Positions 28,315 through 36,353 of a DNA stretch of 64,000 bases are shown in pieces; position 1 is the stretch's first letter; every line of letters begins with the position of its first letter. The notes below the pieces were generated by a model. That model saw only the letters and a list, made by a program, of their open reading frames with translations, searched no databases and was not told the DNA's origin. The DNA is from Pirellulales bacterium (GTDB lineage: Bacteria > Planctomycetota > Planctomycetia > Pirellulales > Lacipirellulaceae), in contig JALHQZ010000001.1 in the NCBI GenBank assembly GCA_022841705.1, positions 1,364,001 to 1,428,000 of the forward strand, in the 5' to 3' direction. Position numbers and translations under genes: made by a program.

Positions 28315-28412
28315 GTGAGGGGTTAGAGGATAGGGGTTAGAGAGTAGGGCGAGGGGAAATAGGTCGAGGAAGCATCCCTCATCTCTATCCTCTAACCCCT
28401 ATCCTCTCCTCA
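28315..28412. repeat. purine/pyrimidine two-armed repeat filling the motA-motB spacer
   Basis: The left arm (about 28315-28356, GTGAGGGGTTAGAGGATAGG and on) and the right arm (about 28373-28412, ending CCTATCCTCTCCTCAC) are inverse copies. The right arm includes the motA stop codon (TGA, 28412-28410). A related purine-rich repeat lies inside the radical SAM gene at 35998-36107. Confidence 0.88.
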
Positions 28413-29270
28413 CGATGCGTCAACTTCTTTGAACATTTCGTCGAGTTCTTCGCGGGTCGGGCGGACTTCGGTGCCGCAGCCGCGGCGGGCTTGGTCGATC
28501 ACCACTTTCGGCGGCACATCATTGGCGAACGCGCAAATCATGCCCGCAATGGTGCGGAAGAAGGCCATCTCTTCGCCCCCTAACAGCTCCATCTTCGTTG
28601 CCAGCGGCGCGAAGAATCCGTACGAAAGCAAAATCCCCAAGAATGTTCCCACCAGCGCGGCGCCGACGTGGTGCCCCACTTCCTCCACGGGCCCATCGAT
28701 ATGACCCATCGTCACCACGATGCCGAGCACGGCCGCGACGATACCGAAGCCCGGCAAACCGTCGGCGGTCTTGGTGAGCGCGGCCAGCGGCAAGTGATGT
28801 TCTTCTTCGATCACGCGGAGATCGGTGGCGAAGAGCGCGGGAAGCTGTTCTTTCTTGGCGGTTCCTTCGACCAACGGCACCAATCCGCCGCAAATGAAAT
28901 CGAGCACGTGGTGGTTGTTCGCGATCTTGGGATACTTGTTGAAGATGCTGCTCTCGTGCGCGTTCATCACATGCGCTTCCAGGCCCAGCAAGCCATCTTT
29001 GCGCGCAGTGCGCAGCAGGTCGTACATGCAACGGAAGAGCTCCATGTACATCGCTTTGTTGAAGGGGGAGCCCTTGAGCGCGCCGAGGATCCCTTTCATC
29101 AGATCGATGAGCACCTTCTTGGTGGACATGACGATCAGCGCGCCGAGCGAAGCGCCGCCGATGGTCACCAATTCCGAAGGTTGAATGAGCGCGCCGAAGT
29201 GACCACCCGCCATGGCGAACCCCGCCAGTACGCAGCCAATCACAACGAGGCAGCCCGCGATGACAATCAC
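28410..29270 (-). CDS. motA: flagellar stator protein MotA
   Basis: 286 aa from a GTG at 29270. This start is chosen because GAGGG lies 10 nt before it and because VIVIAGCLVVIGCVLAGF aligns with the canonical MotA first helix; the frame is open to a GTG at 29354, but those 28 residues are Arg/Thr-rich and partly encoded by a repeat. Four TM segments, PSELVTIGGASLGALIV after TM1-2, and a TM3-4 pair around GFGIVAAVLGIVVTMG follow the family plan. It forms the stator ring around MotB. No other flagellar gene is in the window. Confidence 0.92.
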   Translation of the reverse strand: MIVIAGCLVVIGCVLAGFAMAGGHFGALIQPSELVTIGGASLGALIVMSTKKVLIDLMKGILGALKGSPFNKAMYMELFRCMYDLLRTARKDGLLGLEAHVMNAHESSIFNKYPKIANNHHVLDFICGGLVPLVEGTAKKEQLPALFATDLRVIEEEHHLPLAALTKTADGLPGFGIVAAVLGIVVTMGHIDGPVEEVGHHVGAALVGTFLGILLSYGFFAPLATKMELLGGEEMAFFRTIAGMICAFANDVPPKVVIDQARRGCGTEVRPTREELDEMFKEVDAS

Positions 29271-29715
29271 AGTGGTGGTTCCCTCTAAAGTCGCTGTTCG
29301 AATCGTGCGTGTAGGAGGCCTCTCCGAGGCCGAATTCGCGTTGCGATTCGACACGACTTTCGACGTGGCGCGGAATCGGCCTCGGAGAGGCCTCCTACAG
29401 CTATTTGCCTTGCGAAGTATGGGTTACGCTCGCGCGCCGCTGTCGATTTACCTCGTTTGGTTCGGCCATCGGCGAGCCGCACCCGGTCCACCAGCAGCCC
29501 TAAACCTTACGACCCCTAAAGGTGGCGAAATGGTTACCACCCGCGTAGTTCACGGCGGAGCAAAAACCACCGGCAAATCACAGCTTTTCCAATCGGCGCG
29601 ACCGTCCTGCTCGTGAACCGTTCCGCGTAATTCAGCTTGTCAATTCGCTGGCTAAACGCGACGATGAGGGTCGAACACTTACTTGTGGGTAGCAACGTTT
29701 ATTCGGTTATTGCGG
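29271..29715. other. 445-bp divergent gap (motA / MMPL)
   Basis: This holds the motA SD (GAGGG, minus strand, 29285-29281), the two-armed repeat at 29310-29399 and presumably the promoters of both divergent genes. The stretch from 29400 to 29715 shows no ORF, hairpin or promoter that I can support. Confidence 0.6.
29310..29399. repeat. two-armed dyad repeat (GGCCTCtccGAGGCC type)
   Basis: Arms 29310-29340 and 29369-29399 are inverse copies over about 31 bp with few mismatches. Each arm holds its own GGCCTC-tcc-GAGGCC hairpin. It lies 40 bp upstream of the motA start codon, in its likely 5' untranslated or promoter region. Confidence 0.9.
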
Positions 29716-32580
29716 ATGAGTGCTAGCAAGCACAACCAGCCAACGGGGTCTCGAAAGGTCGGTTCCCGGAAAGGACTCGCGATCGCGCTGCTTTTAGCGG
29801 CGGCGATCATCGCCCCCTTTGCGCTGCGCGGCGCGGGGCAAGCGCTCAAGAGTAATCGGAACGAAGTTTCCGACTGGCTGCCGGCGAGTTACCCAGAGAC
29901 GCAAGAACTCAAATGGTTCCGGCAGCATTTTGTCGCGGACCAGTTTGTGATCGCCAGTTGGGAAGGTTGTCATCTCAGCGCCGGCGATGCGGCGGAAGAT
30001 GATCCACGGATCGCGAAGCTGAAAGCCTCGCTGCTGGCGGCGACCTTCGTGCTGCCTGGCGCCGACAAACCGCTCCGCTGCTTCTCCGAAGTGAACACTG
30101 CGCGCGAGGTGCTGACCGAGCTGACCTCGGCGCCGACGAATCTGAAAGAGGAGCTCGCGCGCGAACGATTGCGCGGCGGGCTGATTGGGCCCGATGGCAA
30201 ACAGACGTGCGTGGTAGGCACACTCACGCCGGAAGCGTCGGCTCACTTGCGCGAATCGCTCAGTCGGCCGCCGCTGTGGCGCCGGCTGCTGAAGCTGGCG
30301 CCTCCATCGCCGCTGAATGTGGCGTTGGAGGCGGCCGGGCTCGATCCAGCTGAGGTCCATCTCGCCGGGCCGCCGGTTGACAATATCTCCATCGACGAAG
30401 AAGGCGAACGGACGCTGCTGCGGCTGGCGGCGGGCGCCGGACTGTTAGGTCTGTTCCTCGCGTGGCGGGCGCTGCGCAGCGTGAAGCTTACCGCGATTGT
30501 CTTCACCTGCGCCATCTTTAGCGCGATGCTCGCGCTCTCTGTCGTCGCGGCCAGCGGCCAAGCGATGGATGCGGTGCTGATGTCAATGCCGGCGCTGGTG
30601 TATGTGCTGGCGCTCAGCGGCGCTGTGCATTTGGTGAACTACTATCGGCACGCGCTCGACGACGGCGTCGATCCACGCGAGGCGCCGTGGCATGCGGTGG
30701 CACATGGCTGGAAACCGGCGGCGATTTGCAGCATCACCACAGCCGTGGGGCTGATGTCGCTGTGCGCCAGCGACATCACGCCGATCCGTAAGTTCGGGTT
30801 CTTCAGCGGAATCGGCACACTGCTGCTGCAAGTGGTGGTCTTTACTATGCTGCCGGCGGTGCTGACCCTGCTGCCCGAACGCAAAGCGGCGCCGAAGCAG
30901 AAGGCGAAAGTAGAAGCCGAGCCGAAACCTGTTTGGAACTTTGAACCCGTCGCGCGAACGCTTGTCGAGCATTGGCGCCTCGGGCTGGCGGCGAGTTTCG
31001 CGATTATTGCCGCACTCAGTCTCGGCGTGACGCGCACCACGACCAACATCGATCTGCTTAAACTCTTCTCCAGCAAAGCGCCGCTGGTGCAGGATTACCG
31101 CTGGTTTGAAGAAAACCTCGGCTGCATCGTGCCGATGGAAGTGGTCGTGCGCATTCCGCAATCGTTGCACCAGAATCTCAATCAAGCGGAAGTCGATGCG
31201 GCGACCGCGGCGACGCAGTTATCGTTCCTCGAGCGATTGGAGTTCGCCTCGGCGGTGCAGGCGGCGATTGATCGCCGGTTTGGCGCCGAGGGGGATGGCT
31301 CGGTTGGCAAGACCATGTCCGCCGCCAATTATGGGCCGGACATTCCGCCCGCTGTGGTCGGCCTCAAGGCTTCGTCACGCCGCTACACGGTGAGCCAAGC
31401 GCTCGAGGAGCATCGCGCCGATCTCATGCGGAGCGGTTACCTCGCGGTCGATCAAAAGAATGGCGACGAACTGTGGCGGGTAAGCGTTCGTGTGGCGGCG
31501 TTCAAGGACCTCGACTACGGCGTGTTCGTCACACAACTGCACGAAGCGATCGAACCGGTCCTCGCCGCTCGCCGACTGAGCGAGCAGGTGCTGCTGAGCC
31601 TCGGCGACAACCGCGACCTTGGCGCCGGCGGCGCTACGGTGCTGATGGCGAATCCGCAAGCGCTCGACACGCCGATCGGCTCGGCCTTACGCGGGTTCCT
31701 CGCCGCCAAACGGGTGCGTGTCGCGGCCGTCAAAACGGAGTCGCAGGCGTTTCCGTTCGATAAGCTGGAGCAGGTAGCGAAAAGCGTTGACGGCGTGCTG
31801 GTCGACGGCGAGAAGTTCCCGAATGATGCGGAACGGTTTCGGTCGGCTGGGGTGCCGGTGGTGGGGTCCCTCGCCGACGGAATTGGCGCCCGTTCGTCGG
31901 CCAACGGGGCGCAATCGCCGGGTGGAGAGATCGCCCTCACGTACACCGGGGGCGTGCCGATTGTCTACAAGACCCAGCGCGCCTTGCTCGATTCGCTCGT
32001 GCAGAGCACCATTTGGTCGTTCCTGACCATCACACCGCTGATGATGTTTGTCTCGCGCGGGGTGCTGCCGGGGCTGGTGGTGATGATCCCCAACGTGCTG
32101 CCGGTGCTGGTGGTGTTCGGCGGGATGGGTTGGCTCCGCGTGCCAGTGGATATTGGCTCGATGATGTCCGCCAGCATTGCGCTCGGCGTGGCGGTGGACG
32201 ACACGATTCACTTCATGGCGTGGTTCCGGCAGAACTTGGCCGCGCTCGGTGATCGGCCGAAAGCAATCATCGAATCGTTCCGCCAATCCGCGGCGCCGAC
32301 GATTCAATCCGCCATCATCAGCGGTTTGGGCCTATCGGTCTTCGCGCTCAGTTCGTTCACGCCGACCGCGCGGTTCGGCTGGTTGATGCTCACCATTCTG
32401 TTCGCCGGCGTCGCCGCAGAGCTTTTCATGTTGCCGTGTTTGCTGGCGAGCCCGCTGGGCGCCGTGTTCGATCGGCGTGACCCGGAACCCGAAGCAGAGC
32501 CCGTGACGCCCGAACCGCCCGCCATCCGCGCGACGACCCCGCACTCGGCGAAGCTGGCGAGCCAAGCGGCGAAGGTGTAG
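29716..32580 (+). CDS. MMPL/HAE3-type RND superfamily exporter
   Basis: 954 aa from the ATG at 29716 (a TTG at 29683 adds eleven residues). The protein has a duplicated plan: TM1, a periplasmic domain, a TM block with internal LVNYYRHALDDGVDPREA, then a second copy with GVAVDDTIHFMAWFRQN in the last TM block. This is the pattern of MMPL and hopanoid/lipid-type RND exporters. The second soluble domain carries about 100 residues (around LSLGDNRDLGAGG to VPVVGSLADG) that I do not recognise. Possible substrates are lipids or other hydrophobic molecules, an inference from the family. It appears to be a single gene followed by a dyad repeat. Confidence 0.85.
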   Translation: MSASKHNQPTGSRKVGSRKGLAIALLLAAAIIAPFALRGAGQALKSNRNEVSDWLPASYPETQELKWFRQHFVADQFVIASWEGCHLSAGDAAEDDPRIAKLKASLLAATFVLPGADKPLRCFSEVNTAREVLTELTSAPTNLKEELARERLRGGLIGPDGKQTCVVGTLTPEASAHLRESLSRPPLWRRLLKLAPPSPLNVALEAAGLDPAEVHLAGPPVDNISIDEEGERTLLRLAAGAGLLGLFLAWRALRSVKLTAIVFTCAIFSAMLALSVVAASGQAMDAVLMSMPALVYVLALSGAVHLVNYYRHALDDGVDPREAPWHAVAHGWKPAAICSITTAVGLMSLCASDITPIRKFGFFSGIGTLLLQVVVFTMLPAVLTLLPERKAAPKQKAKVEAEPKPVWNFEPVARTLVEHWRLGLAASFAIIAALSLGVTRTTTNIDLLKLFSSKAPLVQDYRWFEENLGCIVPMEVVVRIPQSLHQNLNQAEVDAATAATQLSFLERLEFASAVQAAIDRRFGAEGDGSVGKTMSAANYGPDIPPAVVGLKASSRRYTVSQALEEHRADLMRSGYLAVDQKNGDELWRVSVRVAAFKDLDYGVFVTQLHEAIEPVLAARRLSEQVLLSLGDNRDLGAGGATVLMANPQALDTPIGSALRGFLAAKRVRVAAVKTESQAFPFDKLEQVAKSVDGVLVDGEKFPNDAERFRSAGVPVVGSLADGIGARSSANGAQSPGGEIALTYTGGVPIVYKTQRALLDSLVQSTIWSFLTITPLMMFVSRGVLPGLVVMIPNVLPVLVVFGGMGWLRVPVDIGSMMSASIALGVAVDDTIHFMAWFRQNLAALGDRPKAIIESFRQSAAPTIQSAIISGLGLSVFALSSFTPTARFGWLMLTILFAGVAAELFMLPCLLASPLGAVFDRRDPEPEAEPVTPEPPAIRATTPHSAKLASQAAKV

Positions 32581-32586
32581 TCATAT

Positions 32587-32670
32587 TGTAGTAGGCACGG
32601 TCCCCGTGCCGTTTGGTCACGCAAAAACTGCTGAACTCCGGCAGACGGCACGGGGACCGTGCCTGCTACA
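32587..32670. repeat. two-armed dyad repeat (GGCACGGtCCCCGTGCC type)
   Basis: Arms 32587-32612 and 32645-32670 are inverse 26-mers with one mismatch. Each arm contains the near-palindrome GGCACGGTCCCCGTGCC. It fills the spacer between the MMPL gene and the next small membrane-protein gene, ending 13 bp before the latter's ATG. Confidence 0.92.
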
Positions 32671-32683
32671 ATCAGCTCGCATT

Positions 32684-33313
32684 ATGCCCGCCACGCCGCT
32701 TACGCCGTTCGCCGCCCAGCGCTGGCGGGAGTTCATCGGCGAAGCGCAGGCGAATCGGCTGCGAGTCACGGCGCTCGCGGTGTTCTACGTGGTGCATCTG
32801 TGGGCGTATTTGTCGAGCATTGGCAAACTGCCGGCGCTGTCGTTTCTGCAACTCGCCGACGCGGGCGCCATTTCGCCGCGCTATCACACGGCGATCACCT
32901 GCCTCGCGCTGGTGTGGGTGCTCGTGGCGCTCGGCGTGCAGTTCTGTTTGCGGAGCGGAGTTTTTCCACGCTGGTTTGGTTACGCGACGATTTCGGCCGA
33001 CGTGCTGCTCGCCACAGCGCTATTGTGTTTGGGCGCCGGGCCGCGAAGTGCGCTGGTGACGCTGTACTTCCTGCTGCTGATCGCAGCGGCGATGCGTAGC
33101 AGTTGGCGGCTAGTGATCTTCACAACGGCGGCTTGCGTGGTGAGTTACCTGGCTGTGCTCGGCGATGCGAAGTTTGCTTTAACGACGCTCGAAGAGACAG
33201 ACGTGATTATCCCGCGCTACCAGCAAGCGCAGTTCTTGGGAAGTTTGCTGCTTGCGGGTTGGGGGTTGGCGTGGCTCACACGGGAGGGCGACGCTCCGCG
33301 GAGCCCGTTCTGA
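32684..33313 (+). CDS. hypothetical multi-pass membrane protein with repeat-derived C-terminus
   Basis: 209 aa from the ATG at 32684. Five or six TM segments fill residues 35-195. No conserved motif or catalytic residue was recognised; the layout recalls the membrane input domains that precede kinase or cyclase modules, and no such module follows. The last ten residues (REGDAPRSPF) are encoded by the first arm of the dyad repeat at 33280-33358 and the stop lies in the repeat loop, so the native C-terminus was probably replaced. It could be a truncated sensor protein. Confidence in the gene is moderate, in any function low. Confidence 0.65.
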   Translation: MPATPLTPFAAQRWREFIGEAQANRLRVTALAVFYVVHLWAYLSSIGKLPALSFLQLADAGAISPRYHTAITCLALVWVLVALGVQFCLRSGVFPRWFGYATISADVLLATALLCLGAGPRSALVTLYFLLLIAAAMRSSWRLVIFTTAACVVSYLAVLGDAKFALTTLEETDVIIPRYQQAQFLGSLLLAGWGLAWLTREGDAPRSPF

Positions 33314-33358
33314 ATGAGGCGTTATCACCACCACGGGCTCCGCGGAGCGTCGCCCGTC
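33280..33358. repeat. two-armed dyad repeat (GGCGACGCTCCGCGGAGC type)
   Basis: Arms 33280-33308 and 33333-33358 are inverse copies, each with the palindromic core CTCCGCGGAG. The left arm is translated as EGDAPRSP at the end of the preceding gene. The same word, translated EGDAPGSP, occurs inside the FHA protein gene near 61644-61670. Confidence 0.9.
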
Positions 33359-33378
33359 CGGTTGAAGGATTTCAAACA

Positions 33379-34020
33379 ATGGAACCCAACTCCGAACTCC
33401 GGTGCCCCGCATGCGGCGCTGCTCGGCGACCCAACGTCGATCGCTGCTGGCTCTGCACGCAGAAGTTCGAGCGTGAAGCAGCGTGGGCCCCGCTGCCCGC
33501 GCATCTGCCGAACGTGCCACCACCGCTGCTGGAGCCACTGCTCGAACCGATCGAACCCCACGAATTGCCGCAGCCGCCGGCCGCGGCGCGGAGTGTGCTG
33601 CAATTCTCGCTCTCCGATCTCATCATGCTGATGACCCTGGTCTGCGTGGTGGCCGGCATGTTCGCGCTGGCGCCGGGGTTGGGGATCGCCATTATTTTGG
33701 TGCTCATCCCCGTGGCGATTCGCTCGTACCTAGTGCTGCGCGTGCGCTCTCGAAAGGGGCTCACCACCAGCCGCGGCCAGCGGTGGATGATGGTGCTGGC
33801 GTCGACCGGCGTCACGATTCTCATCATCGCCGCCGTGCAAGTGGCGGCGCTCATCGGCCTGTGCGCCGCCTGCTTCGCCGGCATCGGAGCGAGCAGCTTC
33901 GGCCGGGACGAATGGTTTGGCCCGATTCTCATCGGCGGTGCCCTCTTGGGCATCGTGTCCGCCGCCGCCGTTGCGTTTACAATTGTGAAAGGCCGGTGGG
34001 AGAGCGATACGCGGCGGTGA
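33379..34020 (+). CDS. hypothetical zinc-ribbon membrane protein
   Basis: 213 aa from the ATG at 33379, preceded by GAAGGAT. An N-terminal zinc ribbon (CPAC at about 9-12 and CWLC at about 23-26) is followed by a proline-rich linker, then three or four TM segments from about residue 80 to 205. Planctomycetes encode many such zinc-ribbon plus TM proteins with no assigned role. The frame is open further upstream but that part overlaps the previous gene and repeat. It is followed after 10 bp by the first ENPFASP gene, so they are probably co-transcribed. Confidence 0.75.
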   Translation: MEPNSELRCPACGAARRPNVDRCWLCTQKFEREAAWAPLPAHLPNVPPPLLEPLLEPIEPHELPQPPAAARSVLQFSLSDLIMLMTLVCVVAGMFALAPGLGIAIILVLIPVAIRSYLVLRVRSRKGLTTSRGQRWMMVLASTGVTILIIAAVQVAALIGLCAACFAGIGASSFGRDEWFGPILIGGALLGIVSAAAVAFTIVKGRWESDTRR

Positions 34021-34030
34021 GGAGTTTGCG

Positions 34031-34441
34031 ATGGGCGATGAACCGTTGAAGCCGGAGGAGAATCCTTTTGCATCGCCGCGCGAGGTGTCGCCGCTGATTT
34101 TTGCGAATGACCGGTATGGCGATCATCGCAAGCTAGGCTGTTTGTCGTCTGTGATCATCACGGTGCTGGTTTTAGTTGCAATGGTAATTGCGTTTGGCTT
34201 TAGCTGCACTTACTTGACACCCGATCAGCCACGCAATTCGCCGCCAGGGTTATTCTTGATCGGAGCTCCGATTGCCACTGCGCTTGCAGGGGGAATCACC
34301 TACTGGTGTCTTTCGCGGCTGGTTTTTTGGTTTACTAGAGCAAAGCCTTCCAACCACGGGTTGAAAAGTCCAACCGACGTGATCCACGACGATACCGATC
34401 GACTGAGTCGAAAATCGGAAGAGCGACCAAGCGATAAATAG
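34031..34441 (+). CDS. small membrane protein with N-terminal ENPFASP motif (copy 1)
   Basis: 136 aa. The cytoplasmic-looking N-terminus carries PEENPFASPREVSP (residues about 8-21), then two TM segments near 40-62 and 75-100 and a charged C-terminal tail. The same motif is found in the next gene and similar NPF/NPY-x-SP motifs occur at the start of many planctomycete small membrane proteins. No function is known. It lies 10 bp after the zinc-ribbon gene and 35 bp before copy 2. Confidence 0.72.
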   Translation: MGDEPLKPEENPFASPREVSPLIFANDRYGDHRKLGCLSSVIITVLVLVAMVIAFGFSCTYLTPDQPRNSPPGLFLIGAPIATALAGGITYWCLSRLVFWFTRAKPSNHGLKSPTDVIHDDTDRLSRKSEERPSDK

Positions 34442-34476
34442 CTAGCCGAGCATTATGACGGAATAGGTTACATGAA

Positions 34477-34794
34477 ATGGACGACCAGATGCCACCGCCG
34501 GACGAGAACCCCTTCGCCTCACCGCAGGAAGTTTCTGCGCCCGAAACTCCTCCGCCGCGCAGACTCACGCACGATGAACATCAAGCGGCCGGTATTGTCG
34601 GAGTATTCGCGACAATCATTTGCTTTGTGACCATCTGCGGCCCGTGGTCAATCGGATTAATGTCAAATCCGACTATCAAGCCCACTCGACTAAGTTTGTT
34701 GCTCCCGTGGGTTGTCGGCGGGATCGTCGGATTAGTGATCGGTTGGGTGATTTATCGGGACCGGATCAAAAAGTATGAACGAGAACAAAAGTAA
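34477..34794 (+). CDS. small membrane protein with N-terminal ENPFASP motif (copy 2)
   Basis: 105 aa. PDENPFASPQEVSAPE near the N-terminus matches copy 1 almost residue for residue, after which the two proteins diverge: here a short proline-rich linker, two TM segments (about 38-60 and 73-93) and a basic RIKKYEREQK tail. The shared motif with divergent membrane parts suggests that the motif is the functional or targeting element. The radical SAM gene starts 53 bp downstream on the same strand. Confidence 0.72.
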   Translation: MDDQMPPPDENPFASPQEVSAPETPPPRRLTHDEHQAAGIVGVFATIICFVTICGPWSIGLMSNPTIKPTRLSLLLPWVVGGIVGLVIGWVIYRDRIKKYEREQK

Positions 34795-34847
34795 AGCAGC
34801 AGGATAGTGCGCTCGCGGCTAACCCAACACTGACCACTAACCACCCC

Positions 34848-36353
34848 ATGCCCCTCCCGTTCCGCGATTACACCTACCTCGGCGCCACACAAAGCCTCTG
34901 CCCCGAGTGCCTGCGGCTGACACCGTCGAAGATTCTTAATCGCGGGGGGCGGGTCTATTTTCGCAAGCGCTGCACGGTGCATGGCGTGCGGGAGGATTTC
35001 GTCTGCAGCGATGCGGCGTGGTTCGATCGCAATGCTTACCAATCGCCGGCGAAGGAGCCGCGGTGGCTGGGGGTCGAGCCGAACTTGGGCTGTCCGTACG
35101 ACTGCGGGCTTTGCACCGAGCATGAGCAGCATACGTGTCTCGCGCTGTTAGAAATCACGCAGAACTGCAATCTCACCTGCCCGATGTGTTTTGCGTCGAG
35201 TGCTCCCGGCGGGCAGCATTTGAGCGTCGCGGAATGCCGGGCGGCGATCGATGCGCTCGTGCGGGCCGAGGGGCAGCCCGAAGTGCTGCAACTTTCCGGC
35301 GGCGAGCCGACGATTCATCCGCAGTTTTTTGAGATCTTCGAGTACGCTTGTCGGCAACCGATCGACTACGTGCTGATCAACACCAACGGCATTCGGCTGG
35401 CCCGGGACAAGGCGTTCGTCGAGCGCATTGCCGAGTGGCGGCACAAAGTTGAAATCTACCTGCAGTTCGACGGCGTGACCGACGCCGCCTACGGTGCCCT
35501 GCGCGGTGAACCGCTGCTAGAGATCAAACACCGGGCATTGGCAAACCTCGCCGCCGTGGGCCTGCGCAGCACGCTGGTCGCGACACTCCAACCGCGCGTG
35601 AACGCCGACCAAGTGGCGCCGATCGTGCGCTTCGCGATGGACCAACCCTTGGTGAGCGGCGTGAGCTTTCAGCCCGCCACGTACGTCGGCCGACACGTGC
35701 TGCCGGAAGATTTGGAAGAGCGCATCACGTTCCCCGATGTGATCCACGCCCTCGAGCGCGACCTCGGCGAAGTGTGGCGTGAGACCGACTTTACCCCGCT
35801 GCCGTGCGCGCACCCGAACGCCCACTCGCTCGCCTACGCCTACCGCAGCGCCGGCCGTGTGACGCCCCTTGCACGCTTGGTGAATTTGGATGAGCATCTC
35901 GACCTCCTCGCCGGCGGCATCACCTTCAACCGCCCCCGCGCCGCCGAGTTGGTGCAGCAGTTTATGTCGCGACAGTGCTGTGGCCCGGGGGGATGCGGTG
36001 AGCGAGGAACGAGGGGTGAGGAGCGAGAAACTAGGGCTGAGTTGGTGCAACTCGCTCCTCACCTTTCACCCCTCATTCCTCACCCCTCGCCCCTCGCCAC
36101 TCACCCTAGCATTGCCACCGAGTTCTTCACCCGCGCGCTTGCCGAGGACCTCACGCCGAGCGATGTCTTTCGCATCACCACCACCAGTTTTATGGACGCG
36201 TACAATTTCGACATTCGGCAGGTGATGAAATCGTGCGTCCACTTCGTGCTACCGAGCGGGCACATCGTGCCGTTTTCGGCGTATAACGTGTTGTATCGCG
36301 AGGGGCATGTGAAGTTGCCGGAGTTGCGCGGGGAAGTGATCGCCCATGGTTGA
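34848..36353 (+). CDS. radical SAM protein, MJ0619/tetraether synthase (Tes)-like
   Basis: 501 aa. The N-terminus has a CPEC pair (C18/C21), C42 and C53; then two CxxxCxxC motifs, C82-C86-C89 and C107-C111-C114 (CNLTCPMC, the canonical SAM-cluster motif), LSGGEPTIHP, and a C-terminal SCVHFVLPSGHIVPFSAYN. Two CxxxCxxC motifs are a published trait of MJ0619, the archaeal family containing tetraether synthase, which joins lipid tails by C-C bonds. A lipid-coupling or other methyl/alkyl radical reaction is inferred. Residues about 385-421 come from an in-frame dyad repeat. The stop overlaps the next gene's start by 8 bp. Other radical chemistry, such as pterin methylation, is possible. Confidence 0.8.
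   Translation: MPLPFRDYTYLGATQSLCPECLRLTPSKILNRGGRVYFRKRCTVHGVREDFVCSDAAWFDRNAYQSPAKEPRWLGVEPNLGCPYDCGLCTEHEQHTCLALLEITQNCNLTCPMCFASSAPGGQHLSVAECRAAIDALVRAEGQPEVLQLSGGEPTIHPQFFEIFEYACRQPIDYVLINTNGIRLARDKAFVERIAEWRHKVEIYLQFDGVTDAAYGALRGEPLLEIKHRALANLAAVGLRSTLVATLQPRVNADQVAPIVRFAMDQPLVSGVSFQPATYVGRHVLPEDLEERITFPDVIHALERDLGEVWRETDFTPLPCAHPNAHSLAYAYRSAGRVTPLARLVNLDEHLDLLAGGITFNRPRAAELVQQFMSRQCCGPGGCGERGTRGEERETRAELVQLAPHLSPLIPHPSPLATHPSIATEFFTRALAEDLTPSDVFRITTTSFMDAYNFDIRQVMKSCVHFVLPSGHIVPFSAYNVLYREGHVKLPELRGEVIAHG
35998..36107. repeat. in-frame two-armed repeat inside the radical SAM gene
   Basis: The left arm (35998-36028, GGTGAGCGAGGAACGAGGGG and on) is matched inversely by pieces of the right part (36052-36107), and an inner GAGTTG-gtg-CAACTC hairpin sits at 36039-36053. 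It encodes a 37-residue charged then His/Pro-rich segment with no stop. It resembles the repeat at 28315-28412. Confidence 0.85.

Noticed and set aside
27473..28315. 280-codon plus-strand frame over motB
   Set aside because: It is exactly antisense to the clearly recognisable motB; long antisense frames are common in GC-rich DNA.
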